Of a DNA stretch of 64,000 bases, positions 9,501 to 22,470 are shown in pieces; within the stretch, counting starts at the first letter, position 1, and every line of letters starts with the position of its first letter. The stretch spans positions 124,001 to 188,000 of the forward strand of contig CANNZV010001188.1 in the NCBI GenBank assembly GCA_947561585.1, in the 5' to 3' direction. The stretch is from Caprella mutica (Eukaryota; Arthropoda; Malacostraca; Amphipoda; Caprellidae). The translations under genes and the position numbers were made by a program. Below the pieces are notes generated by a model, which searched no databases, was not told where the DNA came from, and worked only from the letters and a program-made list of their open reading frames with translations.

Positions 9501-12500
9501 TCTGGTCTACTACGAGGGGTTGTGTAACTCTGGTCTACTACGAGGGGTTGTAACTCTGGTCTACTACGAGGGTTTGTGTAACTCTGGTCTACAACGAGGG
9601 TTTGTAACTCTGGTCTACTACGAGGGGTTGTGTAACTCTTGTCTACTACGAGGGGTTGTAACTCTGGTCTACTACGAGGGTTGTGTAACTCTGGTCTACA
9701 ACGAGGGGTTGTAACTCTTGTCTACTACGAGGGGTTGTGTAACTCTTGTCTACTACGAGGGGTTGTAACTCTGGTCTACTACGAGGGGTTGTGTAACTCT
9801 GGTCTACTACGAGGGGTTGTGTAACTCTTGTCTACTACGAGGGGTTGTAACTCTGGTCTACTACGAGGGGTTGTTTAACTTTGGTCTACTACGAGGGGTT
9901 GTGTAACTCTGGTCTACTACGAGAGGTTGTAACTCTGGTCTACTACGAGGGGTTGTGTAACTCTTGTCTACTACGAGGGGTTGTAACTCTGGTCTACTGC
10001 GAGGGGTTGTGTAACTCTGGTCTACTACGAGGGGTTGTAACTCTGGTCTACTACGAGGGGTTGTGTAACTCTGGTCTACTACGAGGGGTTGTAACTCTGG
10101 TCTACTACGAGGGGTTGTGTAACTCTTGTCTACTACGAGGGGTTGTAACTCTTGTCTACTACGAGGGGTTGTGTAACTCTTGTCTACTACGAGGGGTTGT
10201 AACTCTAGTCCACTACGAGGGGTTGTGTAACTTTGGTCTACTACGAGGGAATGTGTAACTTTGGTCTACTACGAGGGGTTGTAACTCTGGTCTACTACGA
10301 GGGGTTGTGTAACTCTTGTCTACTACGAGGGGTTGTAACTCTGGTCTACTACGAGGGGTTGTGTAACTCTGGTCTACTACGAGGGGTTGTAACTCTGGTC
10401 TACTACGAGGGGTTGTGTAACTCTGGTCTACTACGAGGGGTTGTAACTCTGGTCTACTACGAGGGGTTGTGTAACTCTGGTCTACAACGAGGGGTTGTAA
10501 CTCTGGTCTACTACGAGGGGTTGTGTAACTCTTGTCTACTACGAGGGGTTGTAACTCTGGTCTACTACGAGGGGTTGTGTAACTCTTGTCTATTACGAGG
10601 GGTTGTAACTCTGGTCTACTACGAGGGGTTGTAACTCTTGTCTACTACGATGGGTTGCGTAACTCTTGTCTACTACGAGGGGTTATAACTCTGGTCTACT
10701 ACGAGGGGTTGTGTAACTCTTGTCTACTACGAGGGGTTGTGTAACTCTGGTCTACTACGAGGGGTTGTGTAACTCTTGTCTATTACGAGGGGTTGTAACT
10801 CTGGTCTACTACGAGGGGTTGTGTAACTCTGGTCTACTACGAGGGGTTGTGTAACTCTTGTCCATTACGAGGGGTTGTAACTCTGGTCTACTACGAGGGG
10901 TTGTAACTCTTGTCTATTACGAGGGGTTGTAACTCTGGTCTACTACGAGGGGTTGTGTAACTCTGGTCTACTACGAGGGGTTGTGTAACTCTGGTGTACT
11001 ACGAAGGGTTGTAACTCTGGTCTACTACGAGGGGTTGTGTAACTCTGGTCTACAACGAGGGGTTGTAACTCTGGTCTACTACGAGGGGTTGTGTAACTCT
11101 TGTCTACTACGAGGGGTTGTAACTCTGGTCTACTACGAGGGGTTGTGTAACTCTGGTCTACAACGAGGGGTTGTAACTCTTGTCTACTACGAGGGGTTGT
11201 GTAACTCTTGTCTACTACGAGGGGTTGTAACTCTGGTCTACTACGAGGGGTTGTGTAACTCTGGTCTACTACGAGGGGTTGTGTAACTCTTGTCTACTAC
11301 GAGGGGTTGTAACTCTGGTCTACTACGAGGGGTTGTGTAACTCTGGTCTACTACGAGGGGTTGTGTAACTCTGGTCTACTACGAGGGGTTGTAACTCTGG
11401 TCTACTACGAGGGGTTGTGTAACTCTTGTCTACTACGAGGGGTTGTAACTCTGGTCTACTACGAGGGGTTGTGTAACTCTGGTCTACTACGAGGGGTTGT
11501 AACTCTGGTCTAATACGAGGGGTTGTGTAACTCTGGTCTACTACGAGGGGTTGTGAAACTCTGGTCTACTACGAGGGGTTGTGTAACTCTTGTCTACTAC
11601 GAGGGGTTGTAACTCTGGTCTACTACGAGGGGTTGTGTAACTCTTGTCTACTACGAGGGGTTGTAACTCTGGTCTACTACGAGGGGTTGTGTAACTCTGG
11701 TCTACTACGAGGGGTTGTAACTCTGGTCTACTACGAGGGGTTGTGTAACTCTGGTTTACTACGAGGGGTTGTAACTCTGGTCTACTACGAGGGGTTGTGT
11801 AACTCTTGTCTACTACAAGGGGTTGTAACTTTGATCTACTACGAGGGGTTGTGTAACTCTGGTCTACTACGAGGGGTTGTGTAACTCTTGTCTATTACGA
11901 GGGGTTGTAACTCTGGTTTACTACGAGGGGTTGTAACTCTGGTCTACTACGAGGGGTTGTGTAACTCTTGTCTATTACGAGGGGTTGTAACTCTGGTCTA
12001 CTACGAGGGGTTGTGTAACTCTTGTCTACTACGAGGGGTTGTAACTCTGGTCTACTACGAGGGGTTGTGTAACTCTGGTCTACTACGAGGGGTTGTAACT
12101 CTGGTCTACTACGAGGGGTTGTGTAACTCTTGTCTACTACGAGGGGTTGTAACTCTGGTCTACTACGAGGGGTTGTGTAACTCTGGTCTACTACGAGGGG
12201 TTGTGTAACTCTTGTCTATTATGAGGGGTTGTAACTCTGGTCTACTACGAGGGGTTGTAACTCTGGTCTACTACGAGGGGTTGTGTAACTCTGGTCTACT
12301 ACGAGGGGTTGTGTAACTCTGGTCTACTACGAGGGGTTGTGTAACTATTGTCTACTACGAGGGGTTGTAACTCTGGTCTACTGCGAGGGGTTGTGTAACT
12401 CTTGTCTACTACGAGGGGTTGTAACTCTGGTCTACTACGAGGGGTTGTGTAACTCTGGTCTACTACGAGGGGTTGTAACTCTGGTCTACTACGAGGGGTT

Positions 12501-15500
12501 GTGTAACTCTGGTCAACTACGAGGGGTTGTAAATCTGGTCTACTACGAGGGGTTGTGTAACTCTGGTCTACTACGAGGGGTTGTGTAACTCTGGTCTACT
12601 ACGAGGGGTTGTAACTCTGGTCTACTACGAGGGGTTGTGTAACTCTGGTCTACAACGAGGGGTTGTAACTCTGGTCTACTACGAGGGGTTGTGTAACTCT
12701 TGTCTACTACGAGGGGTTGTAACTCTGGTCTACTACGAGGGGTTGTGTAACTCTTGTCTATTACGAGGGGTTGTAACTCTGGTCTACTACGAGGGGTTGT
12801 AACTCTGGTCTACTACGATGGGTTGCGTAACTCTTGTCTACTACGAGGGGTTATAACTCTGGTCTACTACGAGGGGTTGTGTAACTCTTGTCTACTACGA
12901 GGGGTTGTGTAACTCTGGTCTACTACGAGGGGTTGTGTAACTCTTGTCTTTTACGAGGGGTTGTAACTCTGGTCTACTACGAGGGGTTGTGTAACTCTGG
13001 TCTACTACGAGGGGTTGTGTAACTCTTGTCCATTACGAGGGGTTGTAACTCTGGTCTACTACGAGGGGTTGTAACTCTTGTCTATTACGAGGGGTTGTAA
13101 CTCTGGTCTACTACGAGGGGTTGTGTAACTCTGGTCTACTACGAGGGGTTGTGTAACTCTGGTGTACTACGAGGGGTTGTAACTCTGGTCTACTACGAGG
13201 GGTTGTGTAACTCTGGTCTACAACGAGGGGTTGTAACTCTGGTCTACTACGAGGGGTTGTGTAACTCTTGTCTACTACGAGGGGTTGTAACTCTGGTCTA
13301 CTACGAGGGGTTGTGTAACTCTGGTCTACAACGAGGGGTTGTAACTCTTGTCTACTACGAGGGGTTGTGTAACTCTTGTCTACTACGAGGGGTTGTAACT
13401 CTGGTCTACTACGAGGGGTTGTGTAACTCTGGTCTACTACGAGAGGTTGTGTAACTCTTGTCTACTACGAGGGGTTGTAACTCTGGTCTACTACGAGGGG
13501 TTGTGTAACTCTGGTCTACTACGAGGGGTTGTGTAACTCTGGTCTACTACGAGGGGTTGTAACTCTGGTCTACTACGAGGGGTTGTGTAACTCTTGTCTA
13601 CTACGAGGGGTTGTAACTCTGGTCTACTACGAGGGGTTGTGTAACTCTGGTCTACTACGAGGGGTTGTAACTCTGGTCTAATACGAGGGGTTGTGTAACT
13701 CTGGTCTACTACGAGGGGTTGTGTAACTCTTGTCTACTACGAGGGGTTGTAACTCTGGTCTACTACGAGGGGTTGTGTAACTTTTGTCTACTACGAGGGG
13801 TTGTGTAACTCTTGTCTACTACGAGGGGTTGTAACTCTGGTCTACTACGAGGGGTTGTGTAACTTTTGTCTACTACGAGGGGTTGTAACTCTGGTCTACT
13901 ACGAGGGGTTGTGTAACTCTGGTCTACTACGAGGGGTTGTAACTCTGGTCTACTACGAGGGGTTGTGTAACTCTGGTCTACTACGAGGGGTTGTAACTCT
14001 GGTCTAATACGAGGGGTTGTGTAACTCTGGTCTACTACGAGGGGTTGTGTAACTCTTGTCTACTACGAGGGGTTGTAACTCTGGTCTACTACGAGGGGTT
14101 GTGTAACTCTGGTCTACTACGAGGGGTTGTGTAACTCTTGTCTACTACGAGGGGTTGTAACTCTGGTCTACTACGAGGGGTTGTGTAACTTTTGTCTACT
14201 ACGAGGGGTTGTAACTCTGGTCTACTACGAGGGGTTGTGTAACTCTGGTCTACTACGAGGGGTTGTAACTCTGGTCTACTACGAGGGGTTGTGTAACTCT
14301 GGTTTACTACGAGGGGTTGTAACTCTGGTCTACTACGAGGGGTTGTGTAACTCTTGTCTACTACAAGGGGTTGTAACTTTGATCTACTACGAGGGGTTGT
14401 GTAACTCTGGTCTACTACGAGGGGTTGTGTAACTCTTGTCTATTACGAGGGGTTGTAACTCTGGTCTACTACGAGGGGTTGTAACTCTGGTCTACTACGA
14501 GGGGTTGTGTAACTCTTGTCTATTACGAGGGGTTGTAACTCTGGTCTACTACGAGGGGTTGTGTAACTCTTGTCTACTACGAGGGGTTGTAACTCTGGTC
14601 TACTACGAGGGGTTGTGTAACTCTGGTCTACTACGAGGGGTTGTGTAACTCTTGTCTACTACGAGGGGTTGTGTAACTCTGGTCTACTACGAGGGGTTGT
14701 GTAACTCTTGTCTATTACGAGGGGTTGTAACTCTGGTCTACTACGAGGGGTTGTGTAACTCTGGTCTACTACGAGGGGTTGTGTAACTCTTGTCCATTAC
14801 GAGGGGTTGTAACTCTGGTCTACTACGAGGGGTTGTAACTCTTGTCTATTACGAGGGGTTGTAACTCTGGTCTACTACGAGGGGTTGTGTAACTCTGGTC
14901 TACTACGAGGGGTTGTGTAACTCTGGTGTACTACGAGGGGTTGTAACTCTGGTCTACTACGAGGGGTTGTGTAACTCTGGTCTACTACGAGGGGTTGTAA
15001 CTCTGGTCTACTACGAGGGGTTGTGTAACTCTGGTCTACTACGAGGGGTTGTAACTCTGGTCTAATACGAGGGGTTGTGTAACTCTGGTCTACTACGAGG
15101 GGTTGTGTAACTCTGGTCTACTACGAGGGGTTGTGTAACTCTTGTCTACTACGAGGGGTTGTAACTCTGGTCTACTACGAGGGGTTGTGTAACTTTTGTC
15201 TACTACGAGGGGTTGTAACTCTGGTCTACTACGAGGGGTTGTGTAACTCTGGTCTACTACGAGGGGTTGTAACTCTGGTTTACTACGAGGGGTTGTAACT
15301 CTGGTCTACTACGAGGGGTTGTAACTCTGGTCTACTACGAGGGGTTGTGTAACTCTTGTCTACTACGAGGGGTTGTAACTCTGGTCTACTACGAGGGGTT
15401 GTGTAACTCTGGTCTACTACGAGGGGTTGTAACTCTGGTCTAATACGAGGGGTTGTGTAACTCTGGTCTACTACGAGGGGTTGTGTAACTCTTGTCTACT

Positions 15501-18500
15501 ACGAGGGGTTGTAACTCTGGTCTACTACGAGGGGTTGTGTAACTTTTGTCTACTACGAGGGGTTGTGTAACTCTTGTCTACTACGAGGGGTTGTAACTCT
15601 GGTCTACTACGAGGGGTTGTGTAACTTTTGTCTACAACGAGGGGTTGTAACTCTGGTCTACTACGAGGGGTTGTGTAACTCTGGTCTACTACGAGGGGTT
15701 GTAACTCTGGTCTACTACGAGGGGTTGTGTAACTCTGGTCTACTACGAGGGGTTGTAACTCTGGTCTAATACGAGGGGTTGTGTAACTCTGGTCTACTAC
15801 GAGGGGTTGTGTAACTCTTGTCTACTACGAGGGGTTGTAACTCTGGTCTACTACGAGGGGTTGTGTAACTCTGGTCTACTACGAGGGGTTGTGTAACTCT
15901 TGTCTACTACGAGGGGTTGTAACTCTGGTCTACTACGAGGGGTTGTGTAACTTTTGTCTACTACGAGGGGTTGTAACTCTGGTCTACTACGAGGGGTTGT
16001 GTAACTCTGGTCTACTACGAGGGGTTGTAACTCTGGTCTACTACGAGGGGTTGTGTAACTCTGGTTTACTACGAGGGGTTGTAACTCTGGTCTACTACGA
16101 GGGGTTGTGTAACTCTTGTCTACTACAAGGGGTTGTAACTTTGATCTACTACGAGGGGTTGTGTAACTCTGGTCTACTACGAGGGGTTGTGTAACTCTTG
16201 TCTATTACGAGGGGTTGTAACTCTGGTCTACTACGAGGGGTTGTAACTCTGGTCTACTACGAGGGGTTGTGTAACTCTTGTCTATTACGAGGGGTTGTAA
16301 CTCTGGTCTACTACGAGGGGTTGTGTAACTCTTGTCTACTACGAGGGGTTGTAACTCTGGTCTACTACGAGGGGTTGTGTAACTCTGGTCTACTACGAGG
16401 GGTTGTGTAACTCTTGTCTACTACGAGGGGTTGTGTAACTCTGGTCTACTACGAGGGGTTGTGTAACTCTTGTCTATTACGAGGGGTTGTAACTCTGGTC
16501 TACTACGAGGGGTTGTGTAACTCTGGTCTACTACGAGGGGTTGTGTAACTCTTGTCCATTACGAGGGGTTGTAACTCTGGTCTACTACGAGGGGTTGTAA
16601 CTCTTGTCTATTACGAGGGGTTGTAACTCTGGTCTACTACGAGGGGTTGTGTAACTCTGGTCTACTACGAGGGGTTGTGTAACTCTGGTGTACTACTAGG
16701 GGTTGTAACTCTGGTCTACTACGAGGGGTTGTGTAACTCTGGTCTACTACGAGGGGTTGTAACTCTGGTCTACTACGAGGGGTTGTGTAACTCTGGTCTA
16801 CTACGAGGGGTTGTAACTCTGGTCTAATACGAGGGGTTGTGTAACTCTGGTCTACTACGAGGGGTTGTGTAACTCTGGTCTACTACGAGGGGTTGTGTAA
16901 CTCTTGTCTACTACGAGGGGTTGTAACTCTGGTCTACTACGAGGGGTTGTGTAACTTTTGTCTACTACGAGGGGTTGTAACTCTGGTCTACTACGAGGGG
17001 TTGTGTAACTCTGGTCTACTACGAGGGGTTGTAACTCTGGTCTACTACGAGGGGTTGTGTAACTCTGGTTTACTACGAGGGGTTGTAACTCTGGTCTACT
17101 ACGAGGGGTTGTGTAACTCTTGTCTACTACAAGGGGTTGTAACTTTGATCTACTACGAGGGGTTGTGTAACTCTGGTCTACTACGAGGGGTTGTGTAACT
17201 CTTGTCTATTACGAGGGGTTGTAACTCTGGTCTACTACGAGGGGTTGTAACTCTGGTCTACTACGAGGGGTTGTGTAACTCTTGTCAATTACGAGGGGTT
17301 GTAACTCTGGTCTACTACGAGGGGTTGTGTAACTCTTGTCTACTACGAGGGGTTGTAACTCTGGTCTACTACGAGGGGTTGTGTAACTCTGGTCTACTAC
17401 GAGGGGTTGTAACTCTGGTCTACTACGAGGGGTTGTGTAACTCTTGTCTACTACGAGGGGTTGTGTAACTCTGGTCTACTACGAGGGGTTGTGTAACTCT
17501 TGTCTATTACGAGGGGTTGTAACTCTGGTCTACTACGAGGGGTTGTGTAACTCTGGTCTACTACGAGGGGTTGTGTAACTCTTGTCCATTACGAGGGGTT
17601 GTAACTCTGGTCTACTACGAGGGGTTGTTACTCTTGTCTATTACGAGGGGTTGTAACTCTGGTCTACTACGAGGGGTTGTGTAACTCTGGTCTACTACGA
17701 GGGGTTGTGTAACTCTGGTGTACTACGAGGGGTTGTAACTCTGGTCTACTACGAGGGGTTGTGTAACTCTGGTCTACAACGAGGGGTTGTAACTCTGGTC
17801 TACTACGAGGGGTTGTGTAACTCTTGTCTACTACGAGGGGTTGTAACTCTGGTCTACTACGAGGGGTTGTGTAACTCTGGTCTACAACGAGGGGTTGTAA
17901 CTCTTGTCTACTACGAGGGGTTGTGTAACTCTTGTCTACTACGAGGGGTTGTAACTCTGGTCTACTACGAGGGGTTGTGTAACTCTGGTCTACTACGAGG
18001 GGTTGTGTAACTCTTGTCTACTACGAGGGGTTGTAACTCTGGTCTACTACGAGGGGTTGTGTAACTCTGGTCTACTACGAGGGGTTGTGTAACTCTGGTC
18101 TACTACGAGGGGTTGTAACTCTGGTCTACTACGAGGGGTTGTGTAACTCTTGTCTACTACGAGGGGTTGTAACTCTGGTCTACTACGAGGGGTTGTGTAA
18201 CTCTGGTCTACTACGAGGGGTTGTAACTCTGGTCTAATACGAGGGGTTGTGTAACTCTGGTCTACTACGAGGGGTTGTGTAACTCTGGTCTACTACGAGG
18301 GGTTGTGTAACTCTTGTCTACTACGAGGGGTTGTAACTCTGGTCTACTACGAGGGGTTGTGTAACTCTTGTCTACTACGAGGGGTTGTAACTCTGGTCTA
18401 CTACGAGGGGTTGTGTAACTCTGGTCTACTACGAGGGGTTGTAACTCTGGTCTACTACGAGGGGTTGTGTAACTCTGGTTTACTACGAGGGGTTGTAACT

Positions 18501-19656
18501 CTGGTCTACTACGAGGGGTTGTGTAACTCTTGTCTACTACAAGGGGTTGTAACTTTGATCTACTACGAGGGGTTGTGTAACTCTGGTCTACTACGAGGGG
18601 TTGTGTAACTCTTGTCTATTACGAGGGGTTGTAACTCTGGTCTACTACGAGGGGTTGTAACTCTGGTCTACTACGAGGGGTTGTGTAACTCTTGTCTATT
18701 ACGAGGGGTTGTAACTCTGGTCTACTACGAGGGGTTGTGTAACTCTTGTCTACTACGAGGGGTTGTAACTCTGGTCTACTACGAGGGGTTGTGTAACTCT
18801 GGTCTACTACGAGGGGTTGTAACTCTGGTCTACTACGAGGGGTTGTGTAACTCTTGTCTACTACGAGGGGTTGTAACTCTGGTCTACTACGAGGGGTTGT
18901 GTAACTCTGGTCTACTACGAGGGGTTGTGTATTTCTTGTCTATTATGAGGGGTTGTAACTCTGGTCTACTACGAGGGGTTGTAACTCTGGTCTACTACGA
19001 GGGGTTGTGTAACTCTGGTCTACTACGAGGGGTTGTGTAACTCTGGTCTACTACGAGGGGTTGTGTAACTATTGTCTACTACGAGGGGTTGTAACTCTGG
19101 TCTACTACGAGGGGTTGTGTAACTCTTGTCTACTACGAGGGGTTGTAACTCTGGTCTACTACGAGGGGTTGTGTAACTCTGGTCTACTACGAGGGGTTGT
19201 AACTCTGGTCTACTACGAGGGGTTGTGTAAATCTGGTCTACTACGAGGGGTTGTAACTCTGGTCTACTACGAGGGGTTGTGTAACTCTTGTCTACTACGA
19301 GGGGTTGTAACTCTGGTCTACTACGAGGGGTTGTGTAACTCTGGTCTACTACGAGGGGTTGTAACTCTGGTCTACTACGAGGGGTTGTGTAACTCTGGTC
19401 TACAACGAGGGGTTGTGTAACTCTGGTCTACTACGATGGGTTGCGTAACTCTGGTCTACTATGAGAGGTTGTAACTCTGGTCTACTACGTGGGGTTGTAA
19501 CTCTAGTCTACGACGAGGGGTTGTGTAACTCTGGTCTACTACGAGGGGTTGTAACTCTGGTCTACTACGATGGGTTGCGTAACTCTGGTCTGCTACGAGG
19601 GGTTGTAACTCTGGTCTACTACGTGGGGTTGTAACTCTGGTCTACTACGAGGGGTT
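6513..19656 (+). repeat. 13-kb satellite array, alternating 26/28-bp units
   Basis: Uninterrupted tandem units have the core TAACTCTGGTCTACTACGAG followed by GGGTTG (26 bp) or GGGTTGTG (28 bp). The two lengths usually alternate, giving a 54-bp dimer. Common variants are CTCTTG for CTCTGG and ATTACG, CAACG or AATACG in the middle. Because 54 is a multiple of three, long frames encoding the 18-residue period CNSGLLRGVVTLVYYEGL stay open until two 28-bp units adjoin. There is no signal for expression, the frames are broken repeatedly, and their starts are arbitrary, so I treat it as non-coding satellite. The array ends abruptly after 19656 and its last 250 bp are the most diverged. Confidence 0.97.
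10640..19440 (+). repeat. Higher-order repeat section of the satellite
   Basis: Rare variants recur at fixed distances. The GATGGGTTGCGT variant (10651 and 12819) and the GTCCATTACG variant (10861 and 13029) are both 2168 bp apart. CTACAAGGGGTTGTAACTTT recurs at 14359 and 16121, and GTCCATTACG at 14793 and 16555, both 1762 bp apart. Further copies are shorter (about 1030 and 1004 bp). These are segmental duplications of tens of units with deletions between rounds. Confidence 0.85.
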
Positions 19657-20074
19657 GCTGTAGCAGCACAGTGTATTGGTATCAGGCAAGTAGCTCCTTC
19701 TCCCAAGTACAACTCTTCTAACTGATATTGAAAGAATTATCTTAAATCATCAAATAAAACGTGATACAAAAATAAAGTTCTTTTAGGTTAATACTAATTT
19801 GAGTTTTCATTGCAATGCTGATTTGTCTTTAAGGGGAGCGTATCGATTCTGGACCTTCTTCTTTATTTACGTCCAATGTCGCCGAAATTATGATATTACG
19901 TAGAATTGAATTGTAAGATACTATTGCTCGTAGGATTTTTTCGGTGAAATGAATATTAAAAATTTTATTTCGTTTTTTCCATTTTTTCCAAATTTTAATT
20001 TTACTATGTATGTAGTATGTACATCATTCTTAATTTTAGTTCAATTTCATTGTTCTTAGTCTCAAATTGAAGAT
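19657..20074. other. Intergenic DNA between satellite and hAT
   Basis: AT-rich and unique at the level I can see. No gene signal. Confidence 0.6.
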
Positions 20075-21610
20075 ATCATTAGCAGAGCTGGGCGTTCCGC
20101 ACGAATGTTCGCGAACCTTTATTCGCGAACCGGTTCGGACTGGAAAATGGGTTCGGACATTCGAATTCGGAACCTCTTCAAAAACGGTTCGGACTTAAGT
20201 GTTCGGAACGTCTTTTTCGCAAGTCCGAACCTCCGTACCCGGGGAAAACTGACCTGTTCATTTAATTATTTTACGTTCTGAACATGTACCGTACCTCTCG
20301 GCTACTATTATATACATAGGTTTCTGCTTAACACTGAAGCGAAGAACATGCGTCTTTCCCCGCTCTTCTTCCATTACGTTATTCATCGATCTTTCTTGAA
20401 TAGCGGTAAGTTTTATAATAATCTTAACAAGTTAATTCATTAATAACGGTTTATGTTCCCTCAAATCTCAATTAAAATTGCTTGAAATATGTAGAACTAT
20501 AGGTAAGGTTATAAACAAAGTGAACATATATTTTAGGTAACATTACATAACACCCTACCCTAGTACCTTAGCCGTTGGCTAACCAGTCCTCATGGAAAAA
20601 TAATAATAACTTAAATTCAAGACCGATTTTAAAGCTGTCTTTTCAATCGTTTATTTTTTCGCATAAATACATACGATTAGACAAAAACGAAGGTGATAAA
20701 TGGTAATATACTCATATTATGAGCATTTATTCAAATCTATAATAATATTAGGAATATATCAGAGATCTTTCCAGGCATTAGATGCAAGAGTGTTTTTCAC
20801 TACATGTATAAAGGTGAATATTTCAATATAATCAGTTAACTGTAACTCTTATAGCGGCTTAGCGAGATCAAATATGTGCGAGAATAATTGCGCACAACAA
20901 GCTTCGTACAATAACATCTTATAAATATAATTTGTTTCTTGTCTTAGCTTGTTACTTTTATTTTGAATGATGATTTTTTCTTTTGCTTTTACTAATGTAT
21001 GAAATACTAAATATCGAATGAAGGTTTTTAAAAGAAAAAATATTGAAATGACTCAAATGAGCTAACTGTTGACGGCTAAGTAGGTAGGCTGAATAAATAA
21101 TTTAAGATCGAGTATTCGGCTATTCGCTTTACAATTGAATTGATTATAATTTATATATAGGTATTATAATATTATATGTATATAAGTTATAATATAAATA
21201 ACTTTGAGAAATATTCACAATAATCTTCACTGTCTGACCTTTCTAATACATTGAATAGAAGAAAAAGTTAAGCAAGCAAATAGAGTATAGGAATACCATA
21301 ATACGGTATCTTATAGTACTTTCATATTCAAACAAAATGCAAAAAGTTTTTATATCATCAGTTCTCTAGATAGAAATATTCAAAAATGTTGTAAAATAAA
21401 TGAAAAATTGAAAACTAATAGTAAAAACTTAAAACATATTTAATTAGATACATGGATACTTCAATATGGATACATTGTCTTGCATTGTTATGACGACAGA
21501 GTTGGTCTTAATTTTTCTTTGCATGAAATTCGGAGGTCAGAAAAAAATTCAGAATAACAACTTAAACTATACGTATTGGAGTAGAGAATGGAGGGGAACT
21601 TTAAAGATAC

Positions 21611-22218
21611 TTAAAGGTCCTCTCCAGGCTCCGGGAAAAAAATGAGTTTATAACATAATATTGTAGAACTAAGGTCTACGATCATTATTCTGCAAACCGC
21701 ATACAATTGGGTTCAGTATATATTTTATAATTTGTTTTTAAAGTTTTTTAATACTCTGTGAGCAACAATTGAGCGAATCACCAATCTGATGCTCAAGAAG
21801 AAGATTGTACACTCTTTGTTTTGATTACAAATTTGAATTATATAAACAAACCATGCGTTTTCGGCCTTTATTTAAATTATTTTAGATATTAATTGTTTCC
21901 TAAAGTATATAAACGTTTCTATTATAAGTTCATTCAATTTTATACCTTTACACGAATATTAAATGGATTTAATAAACCTAATACCTAGTTGACAATCAAA
22001 ACAAATGGTGTACATTCTTTTTCTTCAGGCTGAAAATTTCTTAAATTAGTTAGTAGGAAGTAAAATAGGTTTTGTAGAGTTTTGATTTTAAAAATCTTTA
22101 AAAGCATATAAAATTAAAAATACGCTACCAAATTCGATACGGTTTGCAGCAAAATGATAAGAAACATTAGCCTCGTAAAATGAAGCAATAAAAATATTTG
22201 CTTGGAGGGGACCTTTAA
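21611..22218 (+). mobile_element. TTAA-flanked MITE, copy 1
   Basis: About 600 bp between TTAA duplicates. TIRs are AGGTCCTCTCCAGGCTC on the left and the inverse of AGGTCCCCTCCAAGCA on the right. Other copies are at 26665 (minus), 56543 (minus) and 60807 (plus). No coding capacity. TTAA targets suggest piggyBac- or Kolobok-type mobilisation. Confidence 0.9.
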
Positions 22219-22265
22219 TGCTCATTCAGTAATACTCAATGATACTAACTTATTAAGAATAGTAA

Positions 22266-22470
22266 GTACAGTGGAACTCCCTTATAGTGAACTCCTGTAT
22301 AGTGAATCACGCTGAATAGTAAAATCCTGTATAGCGAAATTACCTCTATAGTGAACAATGTAGGTAGGTCTACCACAAATATTCGTAAGTTTTCTATGAA
22401 TCTCTTATTTCTTTTTAGTAAATTCACTAATATAGTTGTATTTCATGAAACAGCAGTTCTACCAGTGCAA
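22266..22470 (+). mobile_element. Possible pogo/Tigger-like fragment
   Basis: TACAGTGGAACTCCCTTATA and following TATAGTGAA repeats resemble pogo/Tigger terminal repeats, and CAGTGCAACTCCTCTATAAT occurs near 22466. No clean pair of ends or TA duplication is visible, so this may be an eroded fragment or chance. Confidence 0.3.

Noticed and set aside
6929..19420. Many open frames of 60-140 codons with an 18-residue repeat
   Set aside because: They follow from the 54-bp dimer, start at arbitrary points, end wherever two 28-bp units adjoin, and have no signal peptide, promoter or conserved start.
6513..19656. CRISPR array
   Set aside because: Units are contiguous with no unique spacers, and the window is eukaryotic.
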